10,484 nt of DNA from Flavobacteriaceae bacterium (GTDB lineage Bacteria; Bacteroidota; Bacteroidia; Flavobacteriales; Flavobacteriaceae), in NCBI GenBank assembly GCA_026992695.1, contig JALWYP010000503.1, positions 1 through 10,484 of the forward strand, in the 5' to 3' direction. Below the pieces are notes generated by a model. It worked only from the letters and a program-made list of their open reading frames with translations. It was not told the origin of the DNA and ran no database searches. Position 1 is the first letter of the stretch. Each line of letters starts with the position of its first letter. Positions 1 to 7,024 of this stretch are shown one piece after another. A program made the translations under genes and the position numbers.

Positions 1-32
1 GCAATAACTTGTGAGAGGTTATTGCTTTTTTT
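1..32 (+). terminator. Rho-independent terminator of a gene left of the window
   Basis: A perfect 8-bp stem is formed by GCAATAAC (1-8) and GTTATTGC (18-25), with a 9-base loop. Seven T follow on the plus strand (26-32). The gene it ends lies outside the window and would converge on deoD. The stem touches the window edge, so it could extend leftwards. If A residues precede position 1, the structure would also terminate deoD transcription from the other side. Confidence 0.75.
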
Positions 33-89
33 AAACAATTAAAATTTGCTTTACATACATTTTTAAAAAGCCTGTTTAAGGTTTTTAAC

Positions 90-788
90 CTACAACGTGC
101 CCAAAGCAATCTCTATCATTTGTTTAAAGGTGGTTTCGCGTTCTTTTGAACTGGTGGCTTCGTGCGAAACCAATGAGTCGGAAATAGTTAAAATAGAAAG
201 TGCTTGGATGTTATATTTTGCTGCGATAGTATAGATTCCGGCGGTTTCCATTTCTACACACAACACACCAAATTTCGCCCATTGTTTATAGCCGTCCTTA
301 TCGTCTTCATAAAATTCATCGGCAGATAGCACATTGCCGGCTTTAATAGGAATGTTGTTTTCTTTAGCAAAATTTGCAGCCTTCATAAACAACTCAAAAC
401 TTGCCGTTGGGGAATAATCGGCATTGATAAATCGGGAGTTGTTTATCCCCGAAGTAGAAGAAGCCGCCATAGCTAGTACAATATCTCGTAGGTGAATGTC
501 GGGTTGGAACGATCCGGCAGAACCTACCCTAATAAGTTTTTTTGCTCCATATTCGGTGATTAATTCGTTACAATAAATTAACGCGGAAGGTATTCCCATT
601 CCGGTTCCTTGCACCGATACCTTTTTGCCTTTATAAGTTCCGGTATAACCAAACATATTTCGAACGCGGTTATAACAAACGGCATTTTCTAAAAATGTTT
701 CAGCTATCCATTTTGCTCGTAACGGGTCTCCCGGCAACAAAACTGTTTCGGCAATTTCTCCTTTTTTAGCTTCAATATGTATGCTCAT
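90..788 (-). CDS. deoD: Purine nucleoside phosphorylase DeoD-type
   Basis: This cytoplasmic enzyme of purine salvage splits (deoxy)purine nucleosides with phosphate to give free base and (deoxy)ribose-1-phosphate; the family works as a hexamer. The 232-residue protein lines up without gaps with the E. coli DeoD active-site positions: His4, Gly20 and Arg24 (in PGDPLR), Arg43, Arg87 and Ser90 (in RVGSAG), Phe159, the VEME stretch at 178-181, Ser203-Asp204 (the proton-donating Asp), and Arg217. It is a few residues shorter at the C-terminus than E. coli DeoD, which is normal for homologues. The start is the ATG at 788, because the conserved His4 leaves no room for a longer start. It stands alone on the minus strand, divergent from the secreted-protein gene, with a TAG stop. 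A weak Bacteroidota-type -7 element (TAACTTTA, minus strand of 811-818) lies upstream, without a convincing -33 TTG. Identity is near certain. Confidence 0.97.
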   Translation of the reverse strand: MSIHIEAKKGEIAETVLLPGDPLRAKWIAETFLENAVCYNRVRNMFGYTGTYKGKKVSVQGTGMGIPSALIYCNELITEYGAKKLIRVGSAGSFQPDIHLRDIVLAMAASSTSGINNSRFINADYSPTASFELFMKAANFAKENNIPIKAGNVLSADEFYEDDKDGYKQWAKFGVLCVEMETAGIYTIAAKYNIQALSILTISDSLVSHEATSSKERETTFKQMIEIALGTL

Positions 789-841
789 AGTTTTTAAAAA
801 TTAAGGCTTGTAAAGTTACGGATTATTTCAATAATAAAACC

Positions 842-868
842 ATTATACCTAATAGCCTATTATACCTA
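842..868. repeat. Small palindrome inside a direct repeat, possible operator
   Basis: ATTATACCTA occurs at 842-851 and again at 859-868, 17 bases apart. Between and overlapping them is a perfect inverted repeat, TAATAG-C-CTATTA (850-862). It lies 54-80 bases upstream of the deoD start and about 160 bases upstream of the divergent secreted-protein gene. The arrangement resembles a binding site for a dimeric regulator, but the sequence is very AT-rich and could be chance. No regulator can be named. Confidence 0.3.
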
Positions 869-940
869 CTCTGTATGTTGTACCGGTTCTTGCTTTTTCA
901 TTAAGGAAATTAAGCACATAAATAAAACTTAAAAATAAAA

Positions 941-970
941 GGGTAACAAAAAAAACTGTTTGGGATATAG
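941..970 (+). promoter_or_regulatory. Shared upstream motif, copy 1 (GGGTAACA-N14-GGATATAG)
   Basis: GGGTAACA (941-948) and GGATATAG (963-970) are separated by 14 bases and end 54 bases before the start of the T9SS-cargo gene. The same two blocks with the same 14-base gap occur before lipoprotein A at 2833-2862. Two 8-mers matching at a fixed gap upstream of two genes is unlikely by chance. The spacing would suit the -35 and -10 boxes of a promoter. The GTAAC core resembles the AAC-containing -35 boxes of ECF sigma factors, but that assignment is inference. Confidence 0.5.
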
Positions 971-1024
971 TAACAAAGGCGGAAACCGAAAAGCCAAAAA
1001 AGAGTAGGAAAATTAAAACCAATT

Positions 1025-2755
1025 ATGATGAAAACAAAACTATTATTCTTCGCACTGATACTCAGCTTTACAAGCTTTGCTCAATTTCAGTTAAACTATG
1101 ATGCTAATGTGCAAAACAACTATCACGATTTAAACATCGAACCGGCAAAAGACGGCTCTTTTGATGTAGTAATGGCAGGCAATTTATTTGACGCTTCTAT
1201 GTCTGCTTTTGTTCCCGTTGTACAACGTTTAAATGTTTCCGGAAACACTATTTGGACACTAACTTTTGATGGGACACCTTTAGGAAAAGCACGTATTTTT
1301 GATATTGAAACAATTTACGATATGGTTATAATAACCGGAAGTATAGATGTAAGCGGAACAAAAAGAGCCTTCGCCGCTAAAGTTGAATTGGCTACAGGTA
1401 ACTTATTAGACACTATATATTATGAAATTGTTTCACCAAATTTTAATTCTACGGCACTTCATATTTCTTACACAAACAAAGATATAGATGGAGACGGTGT
1501 CACGGAACCCGGTTTTATAATAGGAGGGTTTTTTAGTAACTCGTATGCTGTAAACACCAATGCTATGAATATCGGGTTTGTTATTAGAACCGATTTTGAT
1601 TTAGAACCTTATTGGACTATTGAAATTGATAATACAGCCGGTAATAACACAGATTATAACATGGTAAACCACATCACAGAAACCAACGACGGATATTTTA
1701 TTACAGGATCTTCTAACGAAAGTTCAACTAGTCAACAAGCTGTCTTAGCTCATAAAATAGATGTTCAAGGTAATTTTGTTTGGGATGCCGGTTATGTTAT
1801 AGGAAACTCGCAAGATGTTAGTGTAGATGCGTATTACGATACGGCAACAAACCAAATATATATGCTTTCTAACTATTCTGTCACCCATCAGTTTGGTGTA
1901 ACCACAATCGATAATGCAACCGGAACCATTATTCCTGCACTTTCTTGGTATTATACTAATAATGAGTTAAATCACTACGGATTTACCATTATGGAATCTA
2001 TTGCAGACCCGGATTACCTTATGATTGTAGGTTATGATAGAGATGAAAACTGGACAGATAGTAGCGGAAATTCCTATACCAGCCAAAGCAATGTATTTGT
2101 TTTAGAGTTTGAAAAGTCAACCGGAAATCAAGTAGGAGACAGCTATCAATACTTAGTGCCTCATCAAGAGCCTGTTGGTGATGAATACAACTTCTGGAAT
2201 GGGCAAATGCCTCTTATTTATTATCCTGATATTGCAACCATTATCGACGTTCCGGGAGCTTTTGCATCTTATTTTGACGTGGGATATAGAACCCATAATT
2301 CATCTCCTTTCTCTCAAGCAAATCTTTTTAACACACTCGATGATAAAAGAAACTTTTGCGACAGAACAGAATTGTTTTTCACTCCCAACCCTTTAAACAA
2401 AACCGATGTGTCCGTATCTTCAGGGCTTACTCCTAACCAAGCTAATCCCTTTAATTTTACAACCACACCCATAAGTCCTGTTGCTTGGGATTGCGAAAGC
2501 GTACTTTCTATAGAAGATCAAGGTAGCATTCAAGAAAGTACTTTATACCCTAACCCTGCGCAAAATGTAATTTATACTACTGCTGTAAATGCTTCAAAAT
2601 TTACAATTTACGATTCACTAGGCAGAAAAGTTTCTAACGGAATAATACAAGAAAATAAATCCATTTCTTTAGAAACTCTAAAAACCGGTTTGTATTTTAT
2701 TACGGTTATCGATATCGAAAATAACTCACAAACTTTTAAAATTATAAAAGAGTAA
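1025..2755 (+). CDS. Secreted protein with T9SS type A sorting domain
   Basis: This 576-residue protein is predicted to be exported by Sec and then moved across the outer membrane by the type IX secretion system. Residues 1-19 are a signal peptide (two Met, Lys, a hydrophobic core, SFA before Gln20). Residues about 507-576 match the T9SS C-terminal sorting domain: LYPNP (507-511), then FTIYDSLGRKV, a SLETLKTGLYFI segment and a final FKIIKE. The middle (about 60-440) contains repeats of the type 'NGYFITGSS ... AHKIDVQGNFVW', resembling the beta-propeller blades of other T9SS cargo. An acidic DIDGDG loop at 153-158 may bind calcium. No catalytic motif was seen, so the substrate or ligand is unknown. 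ATG ATG at 1025/1028 gives a start ambiguity of one codon. A hairpin terminator follows, so it appears to be its own transcription unit, and its upstream motif is shared with lipoprotein A. Confidence 0.92.
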   Translation: MMKTKLLFFALILSFTSFAQFQLNYDANVQNNYHDLNIEPAKDGSFDVVMAGNLFDASMSAFVPVVQRLNVSGNTIWTLTFDGTPLGKARIFDIETIYDMVIITGSIDVSGTKRAFAAKVELATGNLLDTIYYEIVSPNFNSTALHISYTNKDIDGDGVTEPGFIIGGFFSNSYAVNTNAMNIGFVIRTDFDLEPYWTIEIDNTAGNNTDYNMVNHITETNDGYFITGSSNESSTSQQAVLAHKIDVQGNFVWDAGYVIGNSQDVSVDAYYDTATNQIYMLSNYSVTHQFGVTTIDNATGTIIPALSWYYTNNELNHYGFTIMESIADPDYLMIVGYDRDENWTDSSGNSYTSQSNVFVLEFEKSTGNQVGDSYQYLVPHQEPVGDEYNFWNGQMPLIYYPDIATIIDVPGAFASYFDVGYRTHNSSPFSQANLFNTLDDKRNFCDRTELFFTPNPLNKTDVSVSSGLTPNQANPFNFTTTPISPVAWDCESVLSIEDQGSIQESTLYPNPAQNVIYTTAVNASKFTIYDSLGRKVSNGIIQENKSISLETLKTGLYFITVIDIENNSQTFKIIKE

Positions 2756-2787
2756 TTATTTGCTAACCAAATAATTTCAATGCCCCT

Positions 2788-2822
2788 AAAACCCTGTATT
2801 ATTCAAAGATGCAGGGTTTTTT
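2788..2822 (+). terminator. Rho-independent terminator after the T9SS-cargo gene
   Basis: AAAACCCTG (2788-2796) pairs perfectly with CAGGGTTTT (2812-2820). The last four T of the stem run into two more, giving a six-T tract (2817-2822). The stem can extend inward by further pairs, including one G-U. It starts 32 bases after the stop codon and directly precedes the promoter-like motif of the next gene. Confidence 0.85.
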
Positions 2823-2832
2823 CAGAAAAAAA

Positions 2833-2862
2833 GGGTAACATTTTAAAAACTTTAGGATATAG
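2833..2862 (+). promoter_or_regulatory. Shared upstream motif, copy 2 (GGGTAACA-N14-GGATATAG)
   Basis: GGGTAACA (2833-2840) and GGATATAG (2855-2862) repeat the motif found at 941-970 with an identical 14-base gap. The first box begins only 10 bases after the preceding terminator, and the second ends 36 bases before the lipoprotein A start, which is the expected place for a promoter. In this copy the second box also belongs to a 10-base palindrome, TATAGCTATA (2858-2867), which copy 1 lacks. Confidence 0.5.
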
Positions 2863-2898
2863 CTATAGAAAATACTAATAAAATAAAACATAGAAAAT

Positions 2899-3936
2899 AT
2901 GAAAACACCATTTTTAACATTTGTAAATCGGAATAACAGTACGATAACAAACAACATTATTAAACTATTCATTTTTGTAGTTGTAGCAACCCTCTCATTA
3001 TCATCTTGTACGAAAAAAGATACCGATGAAAATCCTCAACAACAAGAAGAAGAACTGCCGGATGGGCAAGCCTTATCACAAAGGTTTATGGAAAACCGTC
3101 TGGAAAAACTACAAACCTTTACCATCGACGGTTCTACCGGAGGAATTGTTACCGGCGAACAAGGAACTAAAATTATTATCCCTGCCGGAGCACTGGGCTT
3201 AAACGGAAGCCCTGTGAGTGGAAACATAGACATTGAACTTATTGAAATTTACACCAAAGAGCAAATGCTCCTAAACAATATGCCTACCAACGGAGAGCGC
3301 CCAAACGGAGATGTAGAAATGATTAAATCCGGTGGAGAATTTTTTATAAACGCTACACAAAATGGCAATCAATTAGAAATTTTATCTCCTATTCAACTTG
3401 CCAGCAAACCAATAGATTTTGGTGATGTAGATCCCGAAATGGCTCTTTTTAAAGGTGGAGAAAATATGGAAGATAACGATAACTGGCAAGAGGACGAATT
3501 TACACAAGTAGGTATGGGAGAAGTGCAAGGAACTAACGGAGAATGGATGGCAAACTACTTAGTAGATTTAAGCTCATTTGGTTGGACAAATTTAGACCGT
3601 TGGTACAATTACAACGGAACATTAACCACTTTAAACATAGATACTCCCGAAGGATATACCGGAAACACTTGCGAAGTGTACCTTAGTTACGACGGAGAAG
3701 CTTCCGGATTGGCAAGAATGGATGTTTACGACGAACAAACCGGTATGTTTACCGAGCACTTTGGAAAAATTCCGGTAGGACAAGAAGTACACATCATCCT
3801 TGTTGCTGAAATTAACGGGGTATTGCATTATACCATACAAGGTACTACCATAACGCAAAATCATATAGAATTAATGCCTGAACCTCAACCGGGAACCGAA
3901 GCAGATCTTTTAGATAGTATCGCAAATCTGCCCTAA
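2899..3936 (+). CDS. Envelope lipoprotein A, paralogue of the next gene
   Basis: This is a 345-residue predicted lipoprotein with a long signal peptide: hydrophobic core 20-36 and lipobox LSSC with Cys37 as the lipidated residue. No alternative ATG lies between the start and the lipobox. After Cys37 comes TKKDTDEN, a lysine/acidic stretch resembling the lipoprotein export signals known from Bacteroidota, so surface display is plausible. Residues about 79-165 form a compact beta-rich domain with GGIVTGEQGT, IIPAGAL, TNGERPNGDVEMIKSGGEFFI and an NGNQLEI stretch. This pattern recurs in Bacteroidota lipoproteins and somewhat resembles ZU5-like folds; I know no assigned biochemical function. An acidic region (about 175-200) and an FGWTNLDRW motif (228-235) precede a C-terminal beta domain. 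The protein aligns over its full length with lipoprotein B. It is bounded by terminators on both sides and has its own promoter-like motif, so it is probably monocistronic. Confidence 0.85.
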   Translation: MKTPFLTFVNRNNSTITNNIIKLFIFVVVATLSLSSCTKKDTDENPQQQEEELPDGQALSQRFMENRLEKLQTFTIDGSTGGIVTGEQGTKIIIPAGALGLNGSPVSGNIDIELIEIYTKEQMLLNNMPTNGERPNGDVEMIKSGGEFFINATQNGNQLEILSPIQLASKPIDFGDVDPEMALFKGGENMEDNDNWQEDEFTQVGMGEVQGTNGEWMANYLVDLSSFGWTNLDRWYNYNGTLTTLNIDTPEGYTGNTCEVYLSYDGEASGLARMDVYDEQTGMFTEHFGKIPVGQEVHIILVAEINGVLHYTIQGTTITQNHIELMPEPQPGTEADLLDSIANLP

Positions 3937-3969
3937 ATATTAGTCGATTAGGTTTGGTTGTTTTGTTGT

Positions 3970-4006
3970 TTATCCCGAAGTATCTTAGTGTGCTTCGGGA
4001 TAATTT
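3970..4006 (+). terminator. Hairpin terminator between the two lipoprotein genes
   Basis: TTATCCCGAAG (3970-3980) pairs perfectly over 11 bp with CTTCGGGATAA (3993-4003) around a 12-base loop. Only three T follow, so termination may be partial. Some read-through from lipoprotein A into lipoprotein B is therefore possible. Confidence 0.7.
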
Positions 4007-4014
4007 AAAAATAC

Positions 4015-4022
4015 TATCTTTA
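4015..4022 (+). promoter_or_regulatory. Possible -7 element of the lipoprotein B operon
   Basis: TATCTTTA matches the Bacteroidota housekeeping -7 consensus TAnnTTTG at all fixed positions but the last. A TTC at 3994-3996, 18 bases upstream, could stand in for the -33 TTG, but it sits inside the terminator stem. A promoter is expected here because a terminator separates the two lipoprotein genes. The implied leader is only about ten bases. The shared GGGTAACA motif is absent here. Confidence 0.3.
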
Positions 4023-4037
4023 GGGTGAAAAATCTTT

Positions 4038-5024
4038 ATGATGAATTCTATAACATATCTTTTTTGTATAAGTGGGTTGTTTCTTTTTATAGCTTGTTCT
4101 TCAAATCACCAAAATTGTGAAGAAGGTTTGCTACAATACCCTAACGCTGAACAAATTTTTAATGGTTCAGAATACCGCCAAAGCTTGCAAGATTGCCGAT
4201 TACCAAAAGTGCAAACTTATACCTTTATGGCTTTTCAAGGAGCCGAAATTATTGGAAATCAAGGCACCATACTTCATGTCAACCCGTTAAGTTTTACAGA
4301 CCTAAACGGAAATATCATCGACGGAGAAATAACACTTTCGCTACTTGAAATGTATAATCCCAGCGATATGATTGCTTGCCAACTTTCTACCAATGGAATA
4401 AACCCTAACGGAACTATTGAACCACTTTTTAGCGAAGGCATTTTTTATATTGAAATTACATTTAATAGTCAGCCGGTTACAATCACAAATCCGGTTTTGC
4501 TTTTTGTGCCTTCTGAATCTAGCGGATTGCCTTTGTCAAAATTTGAGTCGCCTTCTTGTCCCGACCTACTTTGTGAAGTACTTTGGGAAAGACAAAATAA
4601 TGTTGAAGTATTGGAAGAACCGTATGTTACTGCTGCAGGAATTGTTATTCCGGGGTATCGTACCTCAGTTCAATTAACACAAGGGTGGCATAGTATAGCA
4701 AGATATTCAAGCACTCAAAATAAAACCACTGTCTATAATAAAGCTCCTAACGGGTATAATAAAACAAATAGCAATGTGTTTGTTGTTTACAACTCCCCTT
4801 CATTAACCGTTGGTATGTTTCCCTATTTTAGTGAAACCAACAAAGTTTTTTATCAAAATAATCTTCCGGTAGAGCAAGATGCTTCCATCGTGTTTGTTTC
4901 AAAACAAGAAAACCAATTTGTTTTTGCTTCGCAAACCACAACTATTACACCTAATTTGGTAACAGCAACTTTAGATTCTCAAAATTTTAATACGGAAGAA
5001 GAACTTATTAATTCAATAAACTAA
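4038..5024 (+). CDS. Envelope lipoprotein B, divergent paralogue of lipoprotein A
   Basis: This is a 328-residue predicted lipoprotein with a short signal peptide and lipobox FIAC, Cys20 being the lipidated residue. The following SSNHQN is not an acidic export signal, so it may face the periplasm, unlike lipoprotein A. Residues 67-150 align with the beta domain of lipoprotein A: GAEIIGNQGT, DGEITLSLLEMY, STNGINPNGTIEPLFSEGIFYI. The IIPAGAL segment is replaced here by HVNPLSF. The C-terminal halves also align: GWHSIARY corresponds to GWTNLDRW, then PNGY, LPVEQ, TTTITPN and a final TEEELINSI correspond to PEGY, IPVGQ, TTITQN and TEADLLDSI. No enzymatic motif was seen. ATG ATG at 4038/4041 leaves one codon of doubt. 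The stop is 8 bases before the next start, so it is probably the first gene of an operon with the PKD/barrel protein and the CHAT protease. Confidence 0.82.
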   Translation: MMNSITYLFCISGLFLFIACSSNHQNCEEGLLQYPNAEQIFNGSEYRQSLQDCRLPKVQTYTFMAFQGAEIIGNQGTILHVNPLSFTDLNGNIIDGEITLSLLEMYNPSDMIACQLSTNGINPNGTIEPLFSEGIFYIEITFNSQPVTITNPVLLFVPSESSGLPLSKFESPSCPDLLCEVLWERQNNVEVLEEPYVTAAGIVIPGYRTSVQLTQGWHSIARYSSTQNKTTVYNKAPNGYNKTNSNVFVVYNSPSLTVGMFPYFSETNKVFYQNNLPVEQDASIVFVSKQENQFVFASQTTTITPNLVTATLDSQNFNTEEELINSIN

Positions 5025-5032
5025 CTCTAAAA

Positions 5033-7024
5033 ATGAAGCAACTGGGTATAATTTTTTTGGTAGCATTTTTATTTTTAGAAAGCAATATTTTTTCGCAATC
5101 CCCTGTGGTAGATACGCTAAAAAGAGAAGCACCCATTTTTTATAATGCAAACGGAAATCAAGTAACCTTTAAAGCAGAAATGCCCCCGCTAAACCAAATA
5201 GCCGGAGCACCCAAAGCTTTTTATACCTATTTCTGGGAATATGGAGACGGAACCTACAGCGAAAAAGAAAACCCAACCCATAATTACAAAAACACAGGTG
5301 AATATACCGCCCGATTGTGGTCAACCAATAATTACGACAACGGAAAACCACCCGAAAGCCGACCAAAAAAAGTGGTTGTTAATAAGGTTACCGTTGACGA
5401 AGCGTCGGCAGACGATGCAAAAGCTCCGCTTGTAGGAGAAGAAGATATTTACATAAAAACAAACCGAGACCCGCTACCTAATGAAGAACTGGTTTTGGTA
5501 ACCACATACAAAAACCTAAAAAATTATGAAACCGGAGGAAAACTGTACTTGTTTTATAACGACCAAAAGTTTAAAGAGGATAATTTTATTTTAGAAGATA
5601 CACGGATCTATAATGGCGAAGAAATTATAGAAAATCCGAGTGGATTTGCTGTTTTAAAAAAAGAAGATGCCACTAAAACATATTTAGTATCTTCAGATAA
5701 CCTAAAATCTCAATATATTCCGGTTGTTCAAGATAGCACAAACCGACTTGTACTTCCGGCTACGCTTGAAGAATCAAAAAAATTATACCGAAACTACCAG
5801 CTTATAGAGTTTGAAAACATGCAACCCGGAGAAGAACGCACCATTTTTAGAACTTTAAAAACCACTCCCGAGATGCTTAAAGACACCTCGGCAATAGTTA
5901 CATTACGAACCATTTATGTGCCGGATAACAACTACGGAAACCACACCGTAAAAGACACCGAACTGGAAATTGTCACTTCGCATGACCCTAACAAAATGGC
6001 AACTAGCGGGGCTGTTTTAAACTATCGTTTGGTACGCTTTAAACGAATCAAATTTAAAGTACGGTTTCAAAACAACGGAGAAGGTCCGGCTAATACCATT
6101 AAACTGGATGTGGACACCCCTGAAATGTTTGATAAATCTACCCTTGAAATCATTGACACCTATCCAAAAGTGCCTATCTGTCCCAAAGGAAAGGAAGTTA
6201 ATTATTCGTGTATTGATACAAGCTTCAGTAAGGATAAAATCCTGTTTACTTTTAAAAAGATTTACCTGCCCGGTTCCAACCAAAAAAATGTAGTTGAAAG
6301 AGATTCAACCAAAGGATTTGTAAAATACAGCATGAAATTTGGGAAGGATTTTCACAAGCAAAAAACCCGAAGTCGTACCGCCATATATTTCGATAAAAAT
6401 CCGCCTATTTATACCAATTATGCTGTAACACGATTCACTCCTGGATTATCCATTGGTGCCAAAGCAGGGTATATTTTTACACCAAGTTTAAATAATCATC
6501 GTGAGTATATGGCAGGAATTACCCTCTCACCTTTTAAATCGTATAAAGGGTATTTACAAGCCGAGTTTTTTATCTCGGCAAACTCCTTTGATGAACTTAA
6601 AAACTTTGAAACCATTAACATTAACGACATAGGAATTGAAGAAATCACCCGCTTTACCGAAAAAAATAAAGAAAACGGCATCACAGCTTATTTGGTGCCG
6701 GCATCCTACCGATACAACCTGAATAACTTTCTTGCTGTGGGAGGCGGATTGCAATTAAAACTGGATTTACAAAGTAAATGCTTAAAACAAACTTCGGGAG
6801 AGACATACCTTATTATTCCCGGAGTAGGAGAAATACGGGACGAAACCAACGACACCTATCAAGAAACCGAATGTAACAGCAGTTTTACCAATTTTCAAAC
6901 CGGCGTTTTTGTAGGTCTCAATGTAGGAGGAGTGAGAATTGGTCCCAGTGTAGGCGTGCGATACGTTCAAAATTTTAATGCACCTACTTCGCAAATTCAA
7001 GTCTATGGCATTTGGAAGTTCTAA
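5033..7024 (+). CDS. PKD plus DUF11-like protein with predicted C-terminal outer-membrane barrel
   Basis: This is a 663-residue exported protein. Residues 1-22 are a signal peptide (hydrophobic core, FSQ near 20-22). Residues about 40-118 form a PKD domain with the hallmark FWEYGDG (67-73) and an NPTHNYKNTGEYTA segment. Residues 316-462 match the DUF11-like conserved repeat domain of Bacteroidota surface proteins: SHDPNKM (316-322), VRFQNNGEGPAN (343-354), and AIYFDKNPPIYTN (450-462). In secreted proteins this domain usually precedes a T9SS sorting tail. Here no such tail exists; instead about 195 residues (468-663) follow with alternating hydrophobic, glycine-rich strands (GLSIGAKAGYIF, FLAVGGGLQLKL, VGGVRIGPSVGVRY) ending in WKF, as in outer-membrane beta-barrels with a terminal aromatic residue. 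The likely location is the outer membrane with the PKD part on one side; which side is unknown. Two stops in tandem (TAATAA) end it. The CHAT gene starts inside its 3' end. Confidence 0.85.
   Translation: MKQLGIIFLVAFLFLESNIFSQSPVVDTLKREAPIFYNANGNQVTFKAEMPPLNQIAGAPKAFYTYFWEYGDGTYSEKENPTHNYKNTGEYTARLWSTNNYDNGKPPESRPKKVVVNKVTVDEASADDAKAPLVGEEDIYIKTNRDPLPNEELVLVTTYKNLKNYETGGKLYLFYNDQKFKEDNFILEDTRIYNGEEIIENPSGFAVLKKEDATKTYLVSSDNLKSQYIPVVQDSTNRLVLPATLEESKKLYRNYQLIEFENMQPGEERTIFRTLKTTPEMLKDTSAIVTLRTIYVPDNNYGNHTVKDTELEIVTSHDPNKMATSGAVLNYRLVRFKRIKFKVRFQNNGEGPANTIKLDVDTPEMFDKSTLEIIDTYPKVPICPKGKEVNYSCIDTSFSKDKILFTFKKIYLPGSNQKNVVERDSTKGFVKYSMKFGKDFHKQKTRSRTAIYFDKNPPIYTNYAVTRFTPGLSIGAKAGYIFTPSLNNHREYMAGITLSPFKSYKGYLQAEFFISANSFDELKNFETININDIGIEEITRFTEKNKENGITAYLVPASYRYNLNNFLAVGGGLQLKLDLQSKCLKQTSGETYLIIPGVGEIRDETNDTYQETECNSSFTNFQTGVFVGLNVGGVRIGPSVGVRYVQNFNAPTSQIQVYGIWKF

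Noticed and set aside
61..84. Possible minus-strand terminator just after deoD (AAAACC ... GG-C-TTTTT)
   Set aside because: The stem has few G-C pairs and needs a bulge; it is too weak to list as a terminator.
941..970. Explaining the shared GGGTAACA/GGATATAG blocks as a recent segmental duplication
   Set aside because: The 14 bases between the blocks and the flanks on both sides differ, so only the boxes and their spacing are conserved.
2175..2396. Short open frames inside the secreted-protein, lipoprotein and PKD genes (for example 2175-2396, 4417-4677, 6017-6283, 8174-8380)
   Set aside because: They overlap well-supported genes in other frames and show no domain, signal peptide or plausible start context.
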